This document shows positions 63,481 to 64,000 of a DNA stretch of 64,000 nt, piece by piece (the stretch's first letter is position 1; every line of letters starts with the position of its first letter). The stretch comes from Brenneria salicis ATCC 15712 = DSM 30166. Its GTDB lineage: Bacteria > Pseudomonadota > Gammaproteobacteria > Enterobacterales > Enterobacteriaceae. Both the position numbers and the translations under genes were made by a program. The notes under the pieces were generated by a model that saw nothing but the letters and a program-made list of their open reading frames with translations, made no database searches and was not told the DNA's origin. The stretch spans positions 1 to 64,000 of the forward strand of contig NZ_QNRY01000005.1 of the NCBI RefSeq assembly GCF_003315515.1. Reading direction: 5' to 3'.

Positions 63481-64000
63481 TCAGTCTGCCGTAAAGCCCA
63501 GAAAATTCACTATGGGCGCAAAAAAGTGCTCAAATCCGAAAAAGGCATGATTGCCTCCCGATTCCACTGTTTGACGACAATTCGTGTAATAGGCGACCGC
63601 CTGGCGATAGTCCAGAACTTCATCCCCGGTCTGAAGCAACAACCAGAGCAAATCCGGCCATTCCAGCGGTTCAACCTGCATCACTTTCAGATCGTAAACG
63701 TGCCGTGACTCTAGCACATATTGCTCGCCTGTGTAGGGGTTCTGATATTCGCCCAAATGGTCGAGCAACAGTTCAAACGGTCTGACGGCCGGATTCACCA
63801 CAACCGCAGGCAGAGTGAAGCACTGGGACAACCAGGTGGCATAATAACCACCGAGCGAGGAGCCAACAATGCCCAGCGGATGTCCGGCGCGCGCCATCAC
63901 CAGCGATTCCATCAACTCGGCCGCTTGCGCCGGGTAAGGCGGAAGTTGCGGGATCAACATGTCAATCTCAGGGTGGCGGCTTGCCAGCCAGTGCTTAAGC
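63481..64000 (-). CDS. yqiA: YqiA family esterase, 5' end beyond the window
   Basis: An alpha/beta-hydrolase esterase of the UPF0227/YqiA family, open from the right edge ([20 protein letters not shown]) to a stop at 63481. The nucleophile elbow is [17 protein letters not shown] (G-x-S-x-G). The C-terminal His region is [20 protein letters not shown]. About 20 N-terminal residues are missing outside the window by comparison with the 193-residue E. coli protein. It precedes parE on the same strand and is probably co-transcribed. Confidence 0.93.
   Translation of the reverse strand, partial: LKHWLASRHPEIDMLIPQLPPYPAQAAELMESLVMARAGHPLGIVGSSLGGYYATWLSQCFTLPAVVVNPAVRPFELLLDHLGEYQNPYTGEQYVLESRHVYDLKVMQVEPLEWPDLLWLLLQTGDEVLDYRQAVAYYTNCRQTVESGGNHAFFGFEHFFAPIVNFLGFTAD

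Overview
The window looks like a chromosomal segment of a plant-associated member of the Pectobacteriaceae (Brenneria/Pectobacterium/Dickeya-like Enterobacterales). The housekeeping proteins (ArgF, RraB, TabA, PyrB, PyrI, RidA, NrdD, NrdG, ParC, ParE, PlsC, FtsP, ExbB/D, MetC, YghB, DkgA, YhbP, YgiQ) are recognisable as close relatives of the Escherichia coli proteins, and several E. coli neighbourhoods are kept (pyrBI-ridA; exbDB-metC-yghB-dkgA; ftsP-plsC-parC; parE-yqiA). Genus assignment is inference; no rRNA or tRNA gene is visible.

Layout. 1-454: start of an IS630-type transposase running off the left edge. 1106-1609: GNAT acetyltransferase yjgM. 1749-10962: an accessory island on the minus strand holding a two-partner secretion locus (TpsB transporter, about 2160-residue CdiA/hemagglutinin-like TpsA, and a small lipoprotein). 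All three genes are broken: an amber codon in the tpsB signal peptide, five frameshifts in tpsA and one in the lipoprotein gene. A 30-bp piece of a second yjgM-like copy remains at the far side of the island (11172-11201). 11280-16021: rraB, argF with two ARG boxes, tabA, the pyrL-attenuator-pyrBI operon and ridA. 16551-20512: a four-gene Anbu operon (ATP-grasp, alpha-E, transglutaminase, proteasome-like Anbu). 20517-26603: a minus-strand operon joining homocysteine S-methyltransferase mmuM to a complete peptide-type ABC importer, preceded by three tandem Met-box-like 8-mers. 26722-29590: nrdDG, preceded by an FNR-like site, two NrdR boxes and two perfect inverted DnaA boxes. 29607-33048: yraR-like, yhbP and ygiQ. 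33240-36113: a collapsed type I-E CRISPR-Cas locus (3 repeats, intact cas2, cas1 tail fused to a damaged cas3; Cascade genes gone). 36187-36903: a membrane-anchored bactofilin. 37303-43887: the sucrose operon scrKYABR. 43930-48763: exbD-exbB, metC, yghB, dkgA. 48830-52537: a GntR regulator divergent from an NCS1 permease and a PfkB kinase, with a candidate structured RNA between them. 52614-64000: ftsP, plsC, parC, an uncharacterised membrane protein, a Fur-controlled TonB-dependent receptor, parE and the 3' part of yqiA.

How it fits together. Sucrose enters through ScrY, is phosphorylated by ScrA, cleaved by ScrB, and the fructose is phosphorylated by ScrK, with ScrR as repressor. ExbB/ExbD can power the TonB-dependent receptor near the right end, and both have Fur-like sites. 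Methionine supply appears twice: metC, and the mmuM-ABC operon with its putative MetJ operator. Pyrimidine and arginine synthesis sit side by side and share carbamoyl phosphate. Two defence or competition systems (the TPS/CdiA-like locus and CRISPR-Cas I-E) are decaying, while long housekeeping genes around them are intact.
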